Positions 41,882 to 43,672 of a stretch of 43,672 nucleotides of DNA are shown piece by piece. The translations under genes and the position numbers were made by a program. The stretch is from positions 1 to 43,672 of IMG/VR virus record IMGVR_UViG_3300017730_000020. One strand, given 5' to 3'. Within the stretch, counting starts at the first letter, position 1. The number at the start of each line of letters is the position of its first letter. Below the pieces are notes generated by a model. That model did not search any database and was not told the origin of the DNA. It was given only the letters and a program-made list of their open reading frames with translations. The stretch comes from a virus.

Positions 41882-41940
41882 GGCTTGCAATAAAAGCCAA
41901 GGAGGAGAAAGCAGATTACTGCTCGCCCCACTAAGCTATT
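41882..41940 (-). other. tRNA-like (degenerate) sequence in a gene gap
   Basis: Read on the minus strand, a D-arm-like TAGCTTAGTGGGG-CGAGCA with GCTT/GAGC pairing follows a stop codon, and GGCTT/AAGCC forms a 5-bp stem with a 7-base loop where a T-arm would be (41882-41898). The anticodon arm and acceptor do not pair; instead AGCAG/CTGCT makes a small hairpin (41910-41923). Possibly a decayed tRNA or an attachment-site remnant, possibly chance. Confidence 0.25.
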
Positions 41941-42160
41941 TCTTAAATAAACCTTCAAGTATGTCAGTAACTACATCAACAAGCTTTTCAAAGAAAATCT
42001 GTTCTTTATCTTCACTAACAAAAGGTATATCTATTCTTTTATTAATAGCTGTTGCTATCTTATCTGTCATCTCATCACTTGCTAAAGACTGAATAGCTTC
42101 TTTTTGAATTTTTTCAGCTTGTTCTTCAGCTAACTTTATTAATACTCCTTTAATATCCAT
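41936..42160 (-). CDS. Small acidic protein (74 aa)
   Basis: Helical, acidic protein (DIKGVLIKLAEEQAEKIQKEA and TDILEGLFKK) without recognised motif. A GGAG ribosome site precedes the ATG and the 48-residue membrane gene's stop codon abuts it. Function unknown. Confidence 0.5.
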   Translation of the reverse strand: MDIKGVLIKLAEEQAEKIQKEAIQSLASDEMTDKIATAINKRIDIPFVSEDKEQIFFEKLVDVVTDILEGLFKK

Positions 42161-42307
42161 TTAGGACTCCTTTATCTTTTTTATTTTCCAATACAAATAT
42201 ACTATATTCATTACAAACATAATAGACATAAGTACTGCTGGAATTATATCAAGCCAATAGACCATACTAGAACTAACGCTTAATGTACTAACTTTTAAAC
42301 TATCCAT
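42161..42307 (-). CDS. Small membrane protein (48 aa)
   Basis: A hydrophobic span at about residues 17-39 (YWLDIIPAVLMSIMFVMNIV) and a charged C-terminus (KIKKIKES). Start overlaps the upstream gene's stop (TAATG); stop adjoins the next start. Too small for a search by eye, but the gene pattern argues it is expressed. A holin or inner-membrane role is one option. Confidence 0.5.
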   Translation of the reverse strand: MDSLKVSTLSVSSSMVYWLDIIPAVLMSIMFVMNIVYLYWKIKKIKES

Positions 42308-42474
42308 TATTTTTTCTTTGCTGTCTTAGCTGAACGCTTAAATGCTTTATTTGTGGGAGCACCTTTACTACCAGCTTTTCGCATTTTTTCACCGCTTCCA
42401 GCTTTTATTCTTTTACGCTTTGCATGTATGTTTGCATACAAGCCTTTCTTTTTTTTTGCTCCTTTAGTAGCCAC
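42307..42474 (-). CDS. Small basic protein of the GLYANIHAKRKRI type (55 aa)
   Basis: GTG start; about 35% Lys/Arg (MATKGAKKKKGLYANIHAKR, then EKMRKAGSKGAPTNKAFKR). Small proteins of this wording are common in marine phage genomes and are probably virion or DNA-associated, though no function is assigned to my knowledge. It overlaps the next basic gene by 11 bases. Confidence 0.55.
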   Translation of the reverse strand: MATKGAKKKKGLYANIHAKRKRIKAGSGEKMRKAGSKGAPTNKAFKRSAKTAKKK

Positions 42475-42571
42475 TTTTTTTCATCCTTTTACCAGTTTTT
42501 TTAGCATACTTTTTAGCATCAGTTTTCCCTTTTTTAGTATAAGAGAATTTCTTTTTTCCTACTTTAGGCAT
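42464..42571 (-). CDS. Small basic protein (35 aa)
   Basis: A Lys-rich 35-residue protein, MPKVGKKKFSYTKKGKTDAK and KYAKKTGKRMKKSGY, of a kind recurrent in marine phages and usually paired with the neighbouring basic protein. ATG at 42569-42571; a run of purines precedes it. Probably virion- or DNA-associated; function not known. Confidence 0.55.
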   Translation of the reverse strand: MPKVGKKKFSYTKKGKTDAKKYAKKTGKRMKKSGY

Positions 42572-42583
42572 AATAACTCCTTG

Positions 42584-42859
42584 TTAACTGCATTTACATC
42601 TCCATTTACGGAGAGCTTTATTTATTCTACTATTAGGGTCTCTAGCTGTTTTAGTACTAGTTAACCTTTTTTTCATACCGCACATGCGTGCACAAAAACT
42701 TTTTCTTCTTGATTTAGCTTTTCCAGTAGGATTTTTTTTAGTAACAGGTGCTTTTAGTTTGCCTCCAGTAGACTTATTATAACTTGCTCTTCCTTTAGCG
42801 TTTAAGCCACCGCTTTTAGATTTCCCTTCTTTTCTTTGCCATGCTGGTGATTTAGCCAT
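42584..42859 (-). CDS. Basic Cys-containing virion-type protein (91 aa)
   Basis: Starts MAKSPAWQRKEGKSKSGGLN and contains SFCARMCGMKKRLTSTKTAR, then RINKALRKWRCKC. It closely resembles a conserved family of small basic phage proteins whose members end in RKWKC-like tails; I believe it matches the DUF6321-type pattern. The CxxxC and CxC may bind metal or form disulfides. Likely a minor virion protein or DNA-binding factor. The stop adjoins the next gene. Confidence 0.6.
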   Translation of the reverse strand: MAKSPAWQRKEGKSKSGGLNAKGRASYNKSTGGKLKAPVTKKNPTGKAKSRRKSFCARMCGMKKRLTSTKTARDPNSRINKALRKWRCKCS

Positions 42860-43176
42860 TAATGTTTCCCATTTACTCTAGATAAACTGCCTTTTATTTC
42901 AGAGACTTGGTTATCTAAATCGTTTATTTCTTTATTAAGTGCATCAAATTTCCTATCAAGTTTGTCATCTGATTGATTCCATCTCCCAATAAGCTTAATA
43001 ACCATGCCTTCCATATTTTCTAAAGTTTCACTTTGTCCTTTATTTTCTACTTCTAACTCTTTTAACGCTTTTGCTTGCTCATTTCCTCTCTTGTTCATTG
43101 AATAAACCATAAATACAAACATTGCTCCAACAACACCTATCATTCCTGCTTCTGAATATATTGCTAAAAAATCCAT
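42859..43176 (-). CDS. Membrane-anchored coiled-coil protein (105 aa), possible lysis protein
   Basis: A hydrophobic N-terminal span (IYSEAGMIGVVGAMFVFMVY) followed by a long coiled coil (NEQAKALKELEVENKGQSET and EINDLDNQVSEIKGSLSR). This topology is seen in inner-membrane spanins and in holin-like proteins. It is coupled to the neighbouring genes by overlap. No signal-peptidase motif. Lysis role is inference. Confidence 0.5.
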   Translation of the reverse strand: MDFLAIYSEAGMIGVVGAMFVFMVYSMNKRGNEQAKALKELEVENKGQSETLENMEGMVIKLIGRWNQSDDKLDRKFDALNKEINDLDNQVSEIKGSLSRVNGKH

Positions 43177-43295
43177 TATTCTTCTTCTTCCTTATAAGCT
43201 GTTATTTCTTCTCTTTGACATTTTTCACATAGCCCATTAAATGGTTTACTACAATATTTATCACATATCATACAATGAAATGGTAATGGACTCAT
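43176..43295 (-). CDS. Small zinc-finger protein (39 aa)
   Basis: Two CxxC pairs (CMIC at residue 8, CEKC at 23) separated by 11 residues, with a Glu-rich C-terminus. Both ends overlap neighbours by TAATG. A tiny zinc finger of unknown target. Confidence 0.5.
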   Translation of the reverse strand: MSPLPFHCMICDKYCSKPFNGLCEKCQREEITAYKEEEE

Positions 43296-43615
43296 TATTT
43301 TTTCCTTTTTTTACCCCAACTTAATGGGTTTAAATTAAGTTCTTTTTTGTACCAATCCAACTGTTGTTCCATTGCTGACATTTTTTTTTCTTCTTCTATT
43401 ATATGTTTACTTACAAGGTCTTCAATGTTAGTATTAGCAAGTTCCATTCTACGCTCAAGTTCTCCAATGCGATTTGCAACCTCCATGTATCCATAAACAA
43501 CAGCAGAGACAGCCACGCACAGTTGAATAAGCCACTTAATATTAAGATGAATGGAAAAATTATCATCAATAATTCCCGCTTTGTAACTCCTTGCTGTTTG
43601 ATTTTTTTCATCCAT
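43295..43615 (-). CDS. Membrane-anchored coiled-coil protein (106 aa), second possible lysis protein
   Basis: Topology: charged N-terminus (about 1-25), hydrophobic span near 28-45 (WLIQLCVAVSAVVYGYMEVA), then a coiled coil with RIGELERRMELANTNIEDLV and a basic end (WGKKRKK). It repeats the design of the protein two genes downstream, suggesting a pair such as inner and outer lysis factors, or two virion membrane proteins. ATG at 43613-43615, with a stop of the preceding gene just upstream. Confidence 0.5.
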   Translation of the reverse strand: MDEKNQTARSYKAGIIDDNFSIHLNIKWLIQLCVAVSAVVYGYMEVANRIGELERRMELANTNIEDLVSKHIIEEEKKMSAMEQQLDWYKKELNLNPLSWGKKRKK

Positions 43616-43618
43616 AAA

Positions 43619-43672
43619 CTATGGTTTGTAGTATTTATAAAAGTCCTCTGGGTTCTCTTCGTCTATTACAAC
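43619..43672 (-). CDS. C-terminal fragment of a gene cut by the window edge
   Basis: The last 17 residues of a frame, VVIDEENPEDFYKYYKP, end at TAG 43619-43621. The remainder lies outside the window. Acidic, with no recognisable motif. The frame does not continue into position 1. Confidence 0.4.
   Translation of the reverse strand, partial: VVIDEENPEDFYKYYKP

Noticed and set aside
1-43672. Integrase, repressor and canonical tRNA genes
   Set aside because: None recognised by eye on either strand; the degenerate tRNA-like segment at 41882-41940 does not fold as a tRNA.

Overview
The window is most of the genome of a tailed double-stranded DNA bacteriophage: terminase, portal, scaffold, major capsid, neck and tail proteins, very large internal virion proteins, an endolysin, and an early replication and recombination block. 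It is AT-rich and almost wholly coding, with start/stop overlaps of the TAATG or ATGA type between most genes. Several small proteins (for example the Lys-rich ones at 42307-42571 and the Cys/Lys-rich one at 42584-42859) are of a kind I associate with uncultured marine podovirus-like phages. I saw no integrase, repressor, canonical tRNA, DNA polymerase or T7-type RNA polymerase, so a lytic life with host replicases is the simplest reading. Both window ends cut a gene, and joining them directly does not restore a frame, so a segment is missing.

Layout. (1) 1-11856, minus strand: late genes, reading leftwards from small lysis-type genes and the endolysin through a candidate small terminase, large terminase, portal, scaffold, major capsid protein and neck/virion proteins. 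(2) 11857-12313: gene-free, GC-richer, able to fold into one large RNA closed by long-range helices, with repeat-rich DNA at 11508-11598 beside it. (3) 12314-13689, plus strand: small genes interspersed with three more compact structured elements and strong terminators. (4) 13951-17811, plus strand: a ubiquitin-like conjugation cassette. It contains a beta-grasp ubiquitin-like protein, a terminator, a 663-residue protein with an E2-like HP..C..W motif, a JAB/JAMM metalloprotease with every motif residue, and an E1/ThiF-like adenylating enzyme. (5) 17780-23923, plus strand: Sak4-like ATPase, single-strand binding protein, primase-helicase, Gp157-like protein, PD-(D/E)XK and HNH nucleases and small genes, ending at a shared terminator region. 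(6) 24024-43672, minus strand: small membrane and basic proteins, a metallophosphoesterase, a 1449-residue tail protein, and internal virion proteins including one of 2994 residues that carries RNA-polymerase-like double-psi beta-barrel motifs.

If the genome is circularly permuted, regions 1 and 6 form one continuous late operon, and the early operon runs the other way from the structured region at about 12 kb. The highlight is the cassette at 13951-17811. It has all four classes of component (modifier, E1, E2-like, deconjugase) directly before the recombination genes, with a terminator separating the small modifier from its enzymes. A second highlight is the set of unexplained RNA-like structures between 11.9 and 13.5 kb. 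All assignments come from reading motifs by eye; no database search was possible.
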